This document shows positions 18,293-26,666 of a stretch of DNA of 64,000 nucleotides, piece after piece. The number at the start of each line of letters is the position of its first letter. Within the stretch, counting starts at the first letter, position 1. The notes under the pieces are model-generated. The model was not told the origin of the DNA. It did no database searches and worked only from the letters and a program-made list of their open reading frames with translations. Location: NCBI GenBank assembly GCA_050250395.1, contig JBFWOQ010000003.1:128347-192346 (forward strand). The letters are read 5' to 3'. Source of the DNA: JAGPUQ01 sp050250395. GTDB lineage: Bacteria; Pseudomonadota; Gammaproteobacteria; Pseudomonadales; Porticoccaceae. The position numbers and the translations under genes are program-made.

Positions 18293-19477
18293 TCAGCGGC
18301 GATCCACTGGCGCGACGCGCCAGGCAACGGCGAGCGCGTCCACCAAGGCGTCCACCTGCGCCGCGCTGTGCGCCGCGCTGAGCGCGATGCGCAGCCGGGC
18401 CGTACCCCGCGGCACCGTCGGCGGGCGGATGGCACCCACCCAGTAGCCCGCCTCGCGCAGCCGCGCGGCGATGGCCTGCACGCGCCCGTCGTCGCCGACC
18501 GGCACCGGCTGGATGGGCGTCGACGACGGCAGCAGCGGGATCCCCAGCGCCGCGGCGCCGCTGCGAAACCGCGCGATCAATGCGCGCAGACGATCGCGGC
18601 GCCAGCCCTCGTCCCGCACCAGGCGCAGACTGGCCCGGCTGGCGGCGGCCACCGCGGGCGGCAACGCCGTAGTGTAGATATAAGTGCGTCCGAACTGGAT
18701 CAGCGTCTCGATCAGTGCCTCGCTGCCGGCGACAAAGGCGCCGAAGGTACCAAAGGCCTTGCCGAGGGTGCCGATCAGAATCGGCACTTCATCGAGGCCG
18801 AGTCCCAGTTCCTCGACGATGCCGCCACCACCGCGGCCCAGCACGCCGAAACCGTGGGCGTCGTCGACCATCAGCCAAGCGCCGCGCCCGTCGGCACGGG
18901 CCGCCAGCTCGCGCAGCGGCGCCAGGTCGCCGTCCATGCTGAAGACACCATCGGTGGCGATCAGGCGGCGGCGCGGCCCGGTGGGCGCAAGCAGGCGGTC
19001 GAGAGCATCCAGATCGCCGTGGGGATAGCGTTCGAAGCACGCGCGGCAGAGAAAGCCGCCGTCCAGCAGCGAGGCATGGTTGAGGTGGTCTTGCAGCAGC
19101 AGATCGCCCGGCCCCATGAGGGCGTTGATGACGCCCATATTGGCCATATAGCCGGTCGAGAACAGCAGCGCCCGCGGCCGCCCGGTAAAAGCGGCGAGTT
19201 CCTCTTCCAGAGCCTGGTGCTCGCGACCGTGGCCGCTGATGAGATGGGAAGCGCCGCTGCCCACCCCGAATGTTTCGGCGGCGCACACGAAGGCGGCAAT
19301 GACTTCGGGGTGATTGGCGAGCCCCAGGTAGTCGTTGCTCGCGAAGTTGACACAGGCGCTCCCTTCGACGCGCACTTGCGCGCCTTGCGGAGTCTCCAGG
19401 GTCAGGCGCCGGCGATAGAGCTTCTCGACCCGGCGCGCATCCAGGGCGGCACCCAGCTCAGGGTCGGGCGAGGTCAC
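18293..19477 (-). CDS. bioF: 8-amino-7-oxononanoate synthase BioF
   Basis: A 394-residue PLP enzyme condensing pimeloyl thioester and alanine in biotin synthesis. It has NFASNDYLGLANHPEV, GSGASHLISGHGREHQALEEELA, the aspartate loop VDDAHGFGVLG and the PLP lysine segment GTLGKAFGTFGAFVAG. I place the start at GTG 19475-19477, because it overlaps the bioB stop as GTGA and yields the normal family length; the open frame upstream is antisense shadow of bioB. It is co-transcribed with bioB. Confidence 0.93.
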   Translation of the reverse strand: MTSPDPELGAALDARRVEKLYRRRLTLETPQGAQVRVEGSACVNFASNDYLGLANHPEVIAAFVCAAETFGVGSGASHLISGHGREHQALEEELAAFTGRPRALLFSTGYMANMGVINALMGPGDLLLQDHLNHASLLDGGFLCRACFERYPHGDLDALDRLLAPTGPRRRLIATDGVFSMDGDLAPLRELAARADGRGAWLMVDDAHGFGVLGRGGGGIVEELGLGLDEVPILIGTLGKAFGTFGAFVAGSEALIETLIQFGRTYIYTTALPPAVAAASRASLRLVRDEGWRRDRLRALIARFRSGAAALGIPLLPSSTPIQPVPVGDDGRVQAIAARLREAGYWVGAIRPPTVPRGTARLRIALSAAHSAAQVDALVDALAVAWRVAPVDRR

Positions 19478-20508
19478 CCGGCGCGGGCCGCCGCGTCGTA
19501 CCAGAGTCCGGCGGGAGCCTGGTTTTGATACCGGGAAATGTCCGCCGGCGGTGCGCCCGGGCCGGCCTCGGGTCGGATGCCCAGCCGGGCAAACAATATG
19601 CGGTCCGCATCGGCATCCGGATTGGGCGTGGTGAGCAGTTTCTCGCCATAGAAAATCGAGTTGGCGCCAGCAAAGAACGCCAGCGCCTGGGTCTGCTCGT
19701 TCATGGACTCGCGACCGGCGGACAGCCGCACATGGGACGCCGGCATCAGAATGCGCGCGACCGCGATGGTGCGGACGAAGTCGAACGGATCCAGCGCCTG
19801 GGCATCCGCGAGCGGCGTTCCGGCGACCGGCACCAGTTGATTGATGGGCACGGATTCCGGGTGGACCGGCAGGTTGGCAAGCTGTACCAGCAGCGCAGCG
19901 CGATCCGCGAGGGCCTCGCCCATGCCGAGAATGCCGCCGGCGCACACCTTCATGCCCGCGCGGCGCACCCGGTCGAGCGTCTCCAGCCGATCCTGGTAAG
20001 TGCGGGTGGTGATGATCTCGCCATAGTATTCCGGCGAGGTATCCAGATTGTGGTTGTAGTAGTCGAGGCCCGCAGCGGCCAGCGCCCGCGACTGGGTTTC
20101 GGACAGCATGCCGAGCGTCATGCAGGTCTCCAAACCCAGCGCCTTGACCTCGCGGACCATGTCGAGGACCGCAGGCAGATCGCGGTCGTGGGGGGAGCGC
20201 CAAGCGGCACCCATGCAGAAACGGGTGGCGCCCTGGGCGCGTGCGGCACGGGCGCGCTCGACCACGGCGGCCAGTTCGAGCAGCTTTTCGCGCTCGAGGC
20301 CGGTGTCGTAACGGGCGCTCTGGGGGCAGTATTTGCAATCTTCGGGACAGGCGCCGGTCTTGATCGACAACAGCGTGCTCACCTGGACGCAATTGGGATC
20401 GAAGTGCTGCCGGTGAACGGTTTGCGCACGGAACAGCAAGTCGCTGAAGGGCAGTGCGAACAGCGCCAGGGCTTCGTCTCGGGTCCAGTCGTGGCGGATC
20501 GCGGTCAT
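19474..20508 (-). CDS. bioB: Biotin synthase BioB
   Basis: A 344-residue radical-SAM enzyme inserting sulfur into dethiobiotin. The radical-SAM cluster motif CPEDCKYC follows SIKTGACPE (about residues 49-62). The second-cluster residues are present in FCMGAAWRSP, METCM-like LETCMTLGML and the YYNHNLDTSPE segment; the arginine in HVRLSAGR is conserved. ATG 20506-20508. It is the first gene of bioB-bioF and has a probable BirA site in its upstream region. Confidence 0.96.
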   Translation of the reverse strand: MTAIRHDWTRDEALALFALPFSDLLFRAQTVHRQHFDPNCVQVSTLLSIKTGACPEDCKYCPQSARYDTGLEREKLLELAAVVERARAARAQGATRFCMGAAWRSPHDRDLPAVLDMVREVKALGLETCMTLGMLSETQSRALAAAGLDYYNHNLDTSPEYYGEIITTRTYQDRLETLDRVRRAGMKVCAGGILGMGEALADRAALLVQLANLPVHPESVPINQLVPVAGTPLADAQALDPFDFVRTIAVARILMPASHVRLSAGRESMNEQTQALAFFAGANSIFYGEKLLTTPNPDADADRILFARLGIRPEAGPGAPPADISRYQNQAPAGLWYDAAARAG

Positions 20509-20567
20509 CGGGAAGTCTCGGGTTGCGCGGCGGGAAGGATCGGGGAATCATAGCCGCGGACACCCCG

Positions 20568-20600
20568 CTGTCAACCACAACCAAGGACCGCGGTTAACGA
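20568..20600. promoter_or_regulatory. Probable BirA (biotin repressor) operator
   Basis: Interrupted palindrome CTGTCAACC-N15-GGTTAACGA in the bioB/comF divergent gap. Each half matches 7 of 9 bases of the known proteobacterial BirA site (TTGTAAACC-N14/15-GGTTTACAA), and the spacing is right. It lies 60-92 nt upstream of bioB, and its right end is 18 nt before comF. Role in repressing bioB by biotin is inferred. Confidence 0.6.
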
Positions 20601-20617
20601 CCGTCAGGATCGCACGG

Positions 20618-21307
20618 ATGCACCCTGTCTCCTTCACGCTGTTCCCCGGCCGCTGCCTGCTGTGCGGCAACCCGAGCCGCCGCGCGCTCGATCTGTGCGC
20701 GCCCTGCGAAACCGGCCTGCCCTATCTCGACAGCGCCTGCGGGCAATGCGCCCTGCCGTTGCCCGCCCCGGGCGTCTGTGCCCGGTGCCAGCAGCACCCG
20801 CCCCCGTATGCGATCAGCCTGGTGCCCTGCCGTCACGCCTTTCCGGTCGATCAGATGATCCAGCGCTTGAAATACGGCGGCGAACTGGCGCAGGCCGCGC
20901 CCTTGGCGCGCCTGTTGATTACGGCGTTGCGGCGCCGCCCGGAAGTTCTGCCCCAGGCGCTGGTGCCCGTCCCGCTACACTGGCGGCGGCAGGCAGCGCG
21001 GGGGTTCAATCAGGCGCTGGAGCTGGCACGCCAACTCGGCAAATCCCTGGCCATTCCAGTACGCACCGATCTGGTCCACCGCACCCGCGCCACCCCGCCT
21101 CAGGTCGGCATGGCGCGGACCGAACGCCGCCGCAACCTCGCGGGCGCCTTCGCAGCGAGCGCAGCGCCCATACCAGAGCACATCGCGCTGATCGACGATG
21201 TCATCACCACGGGCAGTACCATGGAAGCGCTCGCCCGCTGCCTCGGGCAAGCCGGCGCGGCGCGGATCGAGGTCTGGGCCATCAGCCGCGCCCTGTTGGC
21301 AAATTAG
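20618..21307 (+). CDS. comF: ComF/GntX family phosphoribosyltransferase-like protein
   Basis: A 229-residue protein with an N-terminal zinc-finger region of four CxxC pairs (CLLC, CAPC, CGQC, CARC) and a C-terminal phosphoribosyltransferase fold with the PRPP loop IALIDDVITTGSTM. ComF proteins act in DNA uptake in naturally competent bacteria and, as GntX, in DNA utilisation. The segment PVPLHWRRQAARGFNQALELA is characteristic. Divergent from bioB, the usual position of this gene in gammaproteobacteria. Confidence 0.9.
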   Translation: MHPVSFTLFPGRCLLCGNPSRRALDLCAPCETGLPYLDSACGQCALPLPAPGVCARCQQHPPPYAISLVPCRHAFPVDQMIQRLKYGGELAQAAPLARLLITALRRRPEVLPQALVPVPLHWRRQAARGFNQALELARQLGKSLAIPVRTDLVHRTRATPPQVGMARTERRRNLAGAFAASAAPIPEHIALIDDVITTGSTMEALARCLGQAGAARIEVWAISRALLAN

Positions 21308-21331
21308 CGCGACCGACCGGATAATGCCGCT

Positions 21332-22171
21332 ATGACGCGCCCCTATCGACAACGCAACTCCGCCAGCCCGCAGGACAACTCCTGCAACGAATCCCTGTGG
21401 CAGACGGTGGTCGCCGAAGTCCGCGAACAGGTCGACGCGGAACCCCTGCTGGCCAGCTTTCTGCACAGCACGATCCTGAACCACCGGGATCTGTCCGCCG
21501 CACTCAGCTTCCACCTTGCCAACAAGCTGCACAGCGACATCACTCCCGCGCTGATGCTGCGGGAGATTTTCGACGGCGCCTTTGGCTGCCAGCCCGACAT
21601 CATCGACAGCGCGCGCTGCGACATCATCGCCACCTACGAGCGCGACTCCGCCTGCCGGGATTTCTCGACCCCGTTGCTCTACTTCAAGGGTTTTCATGCG
21701 CTGACCGCGCATCGGGTATCCCACTGGCTGTGGCAAAACCGGCACCGCAACCTGGCGCTGGTGCTGCAAAACCGCATCTCGGTAACCTTCGGCGTGGACA
21801 TCCACCCGGCGGCCCGCATCGGCAAGGGTATTTTGCTGGATCACGCCACCGGCCTTGTGATCGGCGAAACCGCCGTGGTCGAGGACGGCGTCTCCCTCAT
21901 GCAGTCGGTGACCCTGGGCGGCACCGGCAAGGAGACCGGCGACCGCCATCCCAAGATCCGCCGCGGCGTCCTGATCGGACCGGGCGCGAAGATCCTCGGC
22001 AATATCGAAGTCGGCGCCGGCGCCAAGATCATCGCCGCCAGCGTGGTCTTGCAATCGGTCCCGGCACACGCCATCGCCGCCGGGGTGCCCGCACGGGTCA
22101 TCGGGACCATCGCCGATGAACCCGCAAGCAGGATGGATCACGGCCTTGAAGGTTGTAACGGCATCCAGTAG
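21332..22171 (+). CDS. cysE: Serine O-acetyltransferase CysE
   Basis: A 279-residue left-handed beta-helix acetyltransferase making O-acetylserine from serine and acetyl-CoA for cysteine synthesis. The N-terminal helical domain (LWQTVVAEVREQVDAEP) is followed by hexapeptide repeats from about residue 150: FGVDIHPAARIGKGILLDHATGLVIGETA, SLMQSVTLGGTGK, GDRHPKIRRGVLIGPGAKILG. These are close to E. coli CysE. It converges with epmA, 18 nt apart. Confidence 0.94.
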   Translation: MTRPYRQRNSASPQDNSCNESLWQTVVAEVREQVDAEPLLASFLHSTILNHRDLSAALSFHLANKLHSDITPALMLREIFDGAFGCQPDIIDSARCDIIATYERDSACRDFSTPLLYFKGFHALTAHRVSHWLWQNRHRNLALVLQNRISVTFGVDIHPAARIGKGILLDHATGLVIGETAVVEDGVSLMQSVTLGGTGKETGDRHPKIRRGVLIGPGAKILGNIEVGAGAKIIAASVVLQSVPAHAIAAGVPARVIGTIADEPASRMDHGLEGCNGIQ

Positions 22172-22189
22172 CCGCTTGTTGCCAAGCCG

Positions 22190-23143
22190 CTAACCCTCCG
22201 CGAAAGCCAGCACCTCGCGGATGTGCGCCGCGCCCACTAGTTGCATGAGCAATCGATCGACGCCCAAGGCGACGCCGGCGCAGTCAGGCAAGCCTGCGTC
22301 CAGCGCTGCCAACAGCCGTTCATCGGCCGGCCGAACCGGCCTGCCCAACACCCTGCGCAGTTTCGCATCCACCGCGAATCGGCGGCGCTGCTCCGCGGCA
22401 TCGGTGAGCTCCCAGTAGCCGTTGGCGAGTTCGACCCGGTTCAGGAACACCTCGAAACGCCGCGCCACGGGCACCCCGTCCGGCGTATCGACCACCCGCG
22501 CAAGTGCCGCCTGGCAGACCGGATAATGGGTGACGAACACGACCCCCGCCGGCAACCGGGGCTCCACCTTCAGGCTGAACAGCAGATCCAGGCAGATGGC
22601 GCGGGGTTCGTCGCACCAGCTCGCCACGGACTGTCCCGCCACCTCCGCGGCCAGTGTGCGAAGGCAGCTATCGTCCACACGGTGAGGATCGATGCCCAGG
22701 GCATCGCGAAAACATGCCCCATAATCCAGCCGCGGACAGGACGCCGCGCCCGCCGCCCCCAGGTCGCGCAGCAGGGTTTCCACTTCGTCCATCAGGACGC
22801 GGTCGTCCCAGCCCGGCCGATACCATTCCAGCAGGGTGAATTCGGGATGATGCAAACGACCCCGCTCGCCGGCGCGAAACGCCTTCCCGAGGTAGTAGAC
22901 CGGCTCGGGAAAGGCCACGAGCAGCCGTTTCAGAAAATACTCGGGCGAACTCTGAAGGTACCCGGGCGGCTCGCCGGCCACCACCGGATTGTCGATGTGC
23001 ACATCGGTGACGCCGGCGAGACCGAGCACCGGCACCTCGATTTCCAGCACGTCACGCTCCGCAAAGAACGCGCGGATCCCGGCCAGCAGCCGCGCCCGTT
23101 GCGACAGGGCGCCGTGCAACGCCGAAGGTCGCCAATCCGTCAT
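22190..23143 (-). CDS. epmA: EF-P lysine(34) lysyltransferase EpmA
   Basis: A 317-residue class II lysyl-tRNA-synthetase paralogue lacking the anticodon-binding domain, which attaches beta-lysine to Lys34 of EF-P. Class II motifs: FLEIEVP-like LEIEVPVLG, the SSPEYFLKRLL segment, FRAGERGRLHHPEFTLLEWYR (motif 2) and GVALGVDRLLMQLVG (motif 3). It follows efp on the same strand, and epmB is divergent on the other side of efp, so the full modification set is here. Confidence 0.95.
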   Translation of the reverse strand: MTDWRPSALHGALSQRARLLAGIRAFFAERDVLEIEVPVLGLAGVTDVHIDNPVVAGEPPGYLQSSPEYFLKRLLVAFPEPVYYLGKAFRAGERGRLHHPEFTLLEWYRPGWDDRVLMDEVETLLRDLGAAGAASCPRLDYGACFRDALGIDPHRVDDSCLRTLAAEVAGQSVASWCDEPRAICLDLLFSLKVEPRLPAGVVFVTHYPVCQAALARVVDTPDGVPVARRFEVFLNRVELANGYWELTDAAEQRRRFAVDAKLRRVLGRPVRPADERLLAALDAGLPDCAGVALGVDRLLMQLVGAAHIREVLAFAEG

Positions 23144-23157
23144 TGCGCGCGGCCCAT

Positions 23158-23183
23158 GAAAAAGGGCGGTTGCAGCCGCCCTT
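23158..23183 (-). terminator. Rho-independent terminator after efp
   Basis: Perfect 8-bp stem AAGGGCGG / CCGCCCTT with a 6-nt loop, followed on the minus strand by a run of five U. It lies 27 nt past the efp stop and 15 nt before epmA, so it should end most efp transcripts and lower epmA readthrough. Confidence 0.85.
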
Positions 23184-23210
23184 GTTCCGAATCGTCCACA
23201 CCGGCCGTCC

Positions 23211-23780
23211 TCACTCCCGAGCCCGGCTCAGGTATTCGCCGGTGCGCGTATCGACCCGCACCACATCCCCGACGTTCAGAAACAACGGCACCTTGACGAC
23301 CGCGCCGGTCACCAGCTTGGCGGGCTTGGTGCCGCCGGTCGCGGTGTCCCCCCGCATCCCGGGATCGGTCTCGGCTATTTCCAGTTCGACATGATTGGGC
23401 GGCGTCACTGCCAGCGGCATCCCGTTGTAGAGCGTCACCACGCAGTTATCCTGCTCCCGCAGCCAGCGCGCCGCATCGCCGACAATCAATTCGTCGGCCT
23501 GACACTGCTCGAACGTCTCGGGTGTCATGAAGTGCCAGTACTCGCCATCGTTGTAGAGGTACTGCATCGTCACATCGATCACGTCCGCGCCTTCGAGGCT
23601 ATCGCCTGACTTGAAGGTACGCTCCCAGACCCGTCCAGTCTTGAGGTTGCGCATGCGCACGCGGTTGAACGCCTGCCCCTTGCCCGGCTTGACGAATTCG
23701 TTTTCGAGGATGGAGCAGGGATCGCCGTCCAGCATCACTTTCAGGCCGGCGCGGAATTCACTGGTAGAATAGACCGCCAT
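23211..23780 (-). CDS. efp: Elongation factor P
   Basis: A 189-residue, three-domain translation factor that rescues ribosomes stalled at polyproline. The modification loop reads ENEFVKPGKGQAF, with the acceptor lysine at about residue 34 as in the beta-lysylated E. coli EF-P; this matches the adjacent epmA and epmB genes. Domain III signature and the usual length are present. ATG 23778-23780; divergent from epmB. Confidence 0.97.
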   Translation of the reverse strand: MAVYSTSEFRAGLKVMLDGDPCSILENEFVKPGKGQAFNRVRMRNLKTGRVWERTFKSGDSLEGADVIDVTMQYLYNDGEYWHFMTPETFEQCQADELIVGDAARWLREQDNCVVTLYNGMPLAVTPPNHVELEIAETDPGMRGDTATGGTKPAKLVTGAVVKVPLFLNVGDVVRVDTRTGEYLSRARE

Positions 23781-23838
23781 TCAGGTTTCCTTATTTCTCT
23801 GCCGGATCGATTCGAACCGGGTCACTTCGAGGGCGGTC

Positions 23839-24846
23839 ATGATACAGCAGCGCGTCGCGGCGTGGCAGTCGCTCGACTGGCACGAGGAACTCGCGGCTGC
23901 TGTCAAGGACCCGCACGAACTGGCCGCCCTGCTGGACCTGCCCGTATGCGCTCTCGGCCTTGCGGAAGGCGCCGAGACCCAGTTTCCCCTGCGTGTCCCG
24001 CGCCCCTACATTGCACGCATGGCGCGCGGCGACCCCCGCGACCCCCTGCTGCTGCAAGTGCTGCCGACACACGCCGAGACGATCGCCGCGCCCGGGTACA
24101 GCGCGGATCCGCTAGAGGAGCGCGCGGCCAACCCAATCCCGGGGCTGGTCCACAAGTATTACGGCCGTGTGCTGTTGATCCTGAGCCCGGCGTGCGCCGT
24201 CCACTGCCGCTACTGTTTCCGCCGTCATTTCGACTACGCGGACAACACACCGGGGCGCGCCGGCTGGCAGGAAGCGCTCGACTACATCCGTCGCGACGCA
24301 TCGATCACCGAAGTCATTTACAGCGGGGGCGATCCCCTCGCGGCCGGTGACCCCCTGCTCGCCTGGCTGACCGCACAACTCGCTGCGATCCCGCACCTGG
24401 TGCGTTTGCGGGTACATACCCGCCTGCCCGTGGTCATTCCCGCCCGCATCGATGCCCAATGCCTGGCCTGGCTGGCCGGCACCCGCTTCCAGACCAGTGT
24501 GGTATTGCATGTCAACCACGCCAATGAGCTTGACTCGACCGTCGCCACCGCTGTGGGATTGTTGCGCGGGTCCGGCGTGACGGTGCTGAACCAGTCGGTG
24601 CTGCTGGCCGGTGTGAACGATTGTGCCGACCGCCTGACCCAACTCAGCGAAAGGCTGTTTTCCGTGGGAATCCTCCCGTATTATCTTCATTTGCTGGACC
24701 GGGTTCAGGGAGCCGCCCACTTCGCCGTCGATCCGGCGCGGGCGCTCGCCCTCCATCGCACGATGCGGGCGCGGCTGCCGGGTTATCTGGTACCGCGTCT
24801 GGTCGAGGAAGTGCCCGCTCTCCCGTACAAGAGACCCGTAAACTGA
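23839..24846 (+). CDS. epmB: EF-P beta-lysylation protein EpmB (lysine 2,3-aminomutase-like)
   Basis: A 335-residue radical-SAM, PLP-dependent aminomutase converting (S)-alpha-lysine to (R)-beta-lysine for EF-P modification. The radical-SAM motif is CAVHCRYCFRRHFDY (about residue 118). KamA-type segments are the YSGGDPL, RVHTRLPVVIP and LNQSVLLAGVND motifs and a PLP-lysine region near PYYLHLLDRVQGAAHF. It is only 58 nt from efp on the opposite strand. Confidence 0.94.
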   Translation: MIQQRVAAWQSLDWHEELAAAVKDPHELAALLDLPVCALGLAEGAETQFPLRVPRPYIARMARGDPRDPLLLQVLPTHAETIAAPGYSADPLEERAANPIPGLVHKYYGRVLLILSPACAVHCRYCFRRHFDYADNTPGRAGWQEALDYIRRDASITEVIYSGGDPLAAGDPLLAWLTAQLAAIPHLVRLRVHTRLPVVIPARIDAQCLAWLAGTRFQTSVVLHVNHANELDSTVATAVGLLRGSGVTVLNQSVLLAGVNDCADRLTQLSERLFSVGILPYYLHLLDRVQGAAHFAVDPARALALHRTMRARLPGYLVPRLVEEVPALPYKRPVN

Positions 24847-24923
24847 GTCCTGCGAGAGATCGATAGATCGACGTTCGGGCGCTCTTCCGCCCACATAAGC
24901 CGCCTGGGAAGTTGGCAAGACAA

Positions 24924-26429
24924 ATGAGACCGTCCGCAGCACAAGATCGTCAGCCTGACGATATCCTCGCCCGTCTCGCCGGTGCCGACGCTGCCGTTGC
25001 TGCGCTGGACGAACAGCTCGCTCCCGTGGGCTTGCCCCGCGCTATCGAAGGCATCGGGGGGCTGCCCCCGGAAATGCGCGCGGCCGCGCTGTATCGCCAC
25101 CTCCGCGAAATCCGCGCCACGGGTGTGGGACCGCGACTCCGGCTGGAGCGCGCGGTTCATCTCAGTCCCCTGATAACGGAAACCGTCAATGCCCTGATGG
25201 TGCAGCCCGTGGCGACGTCGGACCGGCGTCTGGCGATATCCATGCCCATCGCGCTGCTGAAATGTCGCTACGACATCAAACGGCAAGCCGTGGTACAGAG
25301 CGTGCGTCTATCCCGAGCGGACGCTGTGCTGGTCGCCGACGCGATACTCGCCACCTTCTCTGCACTGTTCGATCTCCTGGTGTGTTACTGGACCCAGCAC
25401 TTGCCGCCGCTGGAGCGGTTCTGGGCCGAACTGCACGCGCTCTACCAACTGGCCGATCACACTGACTCGAAACGCCAAGGCCAGGTGGTCGCCTTGGCGC
25501 CGCGCAAGGCAGTCAGCAATGCCTATCTGAAGCCCTTGTTGCTGGGCAGCCTGGGCCCTGCCCGCTTCAACGTTGGCGAAATCAAGCAACTGGTCGCCTT
25601 TGTCGAAGCCCATGCCTCGCTTGCCCGACTCGGCGCCACCAACGGCCTGTTCAGCATCGACCCCGGCGCCGCTCAACCGCCGACCTATGCGGTGCGGAAA
25701 AAAGCCGAGGACCGCGGCGTATCGCTGTGCACGCGCGGGCTAGTCGACATTCTCGACAATCCCGACATCAACCTGAGCCCCGCTCTCAGGGAGGATCTGC
25801 GCCGCTACTGGAGCGCGGAACAAGTACGCTCGGAATATCATCAACGTACCGACGAGCACTTCGAGATCGTATTCGGTCTCGAAGCAGCGCATCAATTACT
25901 GACCGGCTGTGTCGACGACGACGACTTTCTCGGCCATCTGGGCGCCCGGGACGCCGGACAGCGAGTGATCGCGCAAGCGCCGATCGAGCTGCATTCGGCG
26001 ACCTGCATCGATCGCAGTCTTTCCGGTGTGCGCCTCCAGATGGCCGGCGCCCCGGAGGCGCTCCGCCCCGGGGAACTGATCGCGCTGTTGCTGAGCGGCG
26101 CGCCCCAGTGCCGGCTAGGCATTGTTCGCTGGACACAGCTCACGCCCAAGCTGGACTCGGTGGCGGGAATCCAGTGGCTGCCCGACGCCAGCCATCCCTG
26201 CGGTGCTGCGGCAAAGGTGGGAAAGCGCGCCTCGACACCGTACTTCAGGAGCTTTCTGATCCCGGCCGAGCCGGCCTGCGGTCCGTGGGAACTGCTTGCA
26301 CCCACCGGCATTCTGAAAGCCGGCGATCACCTCCATCTCGTCACCCGCGAAGGGGAAATGGAACTGTCGGTCACCGAGATCGCGGACATGACTTTTCATG
26401 TATCCCGCTTCCGCACCGAGGTCCGGTGA
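24924..26429 (+). CDS. Large PilZ-like domain protein
   Basis: About 501 residues. The first 300 or so form a mostly helical region I cannot assign. A PilZ-like beta domain seems to begin near residue 345: it has the DxSxxG element as CIDRSLSGVRLQM, but I see no RxxxR element before it, so canonical c-di-GMP binding is doubtful. A second beta-rich stretch (about 425-500) ends the protein. The start is uncertain between ATG 24924 and TTG 24912. It is followed by a FimX-like gene on the same strand, which supports a role in c-di-GMP or surface-motility signalling; this is inference. Confidence 0.6.
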   Translation: MRPSAAQDRQPDDILARLAGADAAVAALDEQLAPVGLPRAIEGIGGLPPEMRAAALYRHLREIRATGVGPRLRLERAVHLSPLITETVNALMVQPVATSDRRLAISMPIALLKCRYDIKRQAVVQSVRLSRADAVLVADAILATFSALFDLLVCYWTQHLPPLERFWAELHALYQLADHTDSKRQGQVVALAPRKAVSNAYLKPLLLGSLGPARFNVGEIKQLVAFVEAHASLARLGATNGLFSIDPGAAQPPTYAVRKKAEDRGVSLCTRGLVDILDNPDINLSPALREDLRRYWSAEQVRSEYHQRTDEHFEIVFGLEAAHQLLTGCVDDDDFLGHLGARDAGQRVIAQAPIELHSATCIDRSLSGVRLQMAGAPEALRPGELIALLLSGAPQCRLGIVRWTQLTPKLDSVAGIQWLPDASHPCGAAAKVGKRASTPYFRSFLIPAEPACGPWELLAPTGILKAGDHLHLVTREGEMELSVTEIADMTFHVSRFRTEVR

Positions 26430-26666
26430 AGCCAGGTGGATGGGCCTGCCCGCGACTGCCCCGCCAATTCGGAAACGCGTTGCCCGCCCGACAGCGCCGC
26501 ACTTTGGGCCAGTTGTTCCGCCAAATTATTATTATGAAGGAAACACTTGGTTTCCGTATTTCATGCCGCCCAGATTAACCTTTACAATGCGGCCGGTCGG
26601 GACCCCTGCCGCGGCGAGCCCGCCCACGCGAACCCCGGCCGGTGCGCAGGGCCATAAAATAAGTGC

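Noticed and set aside
26430..26666. Short plus-strand frame beginning MKETLGF near an AT-rich stretch
   Set aside because: Only 14 codons before a stop and no match to a known leader peptide.
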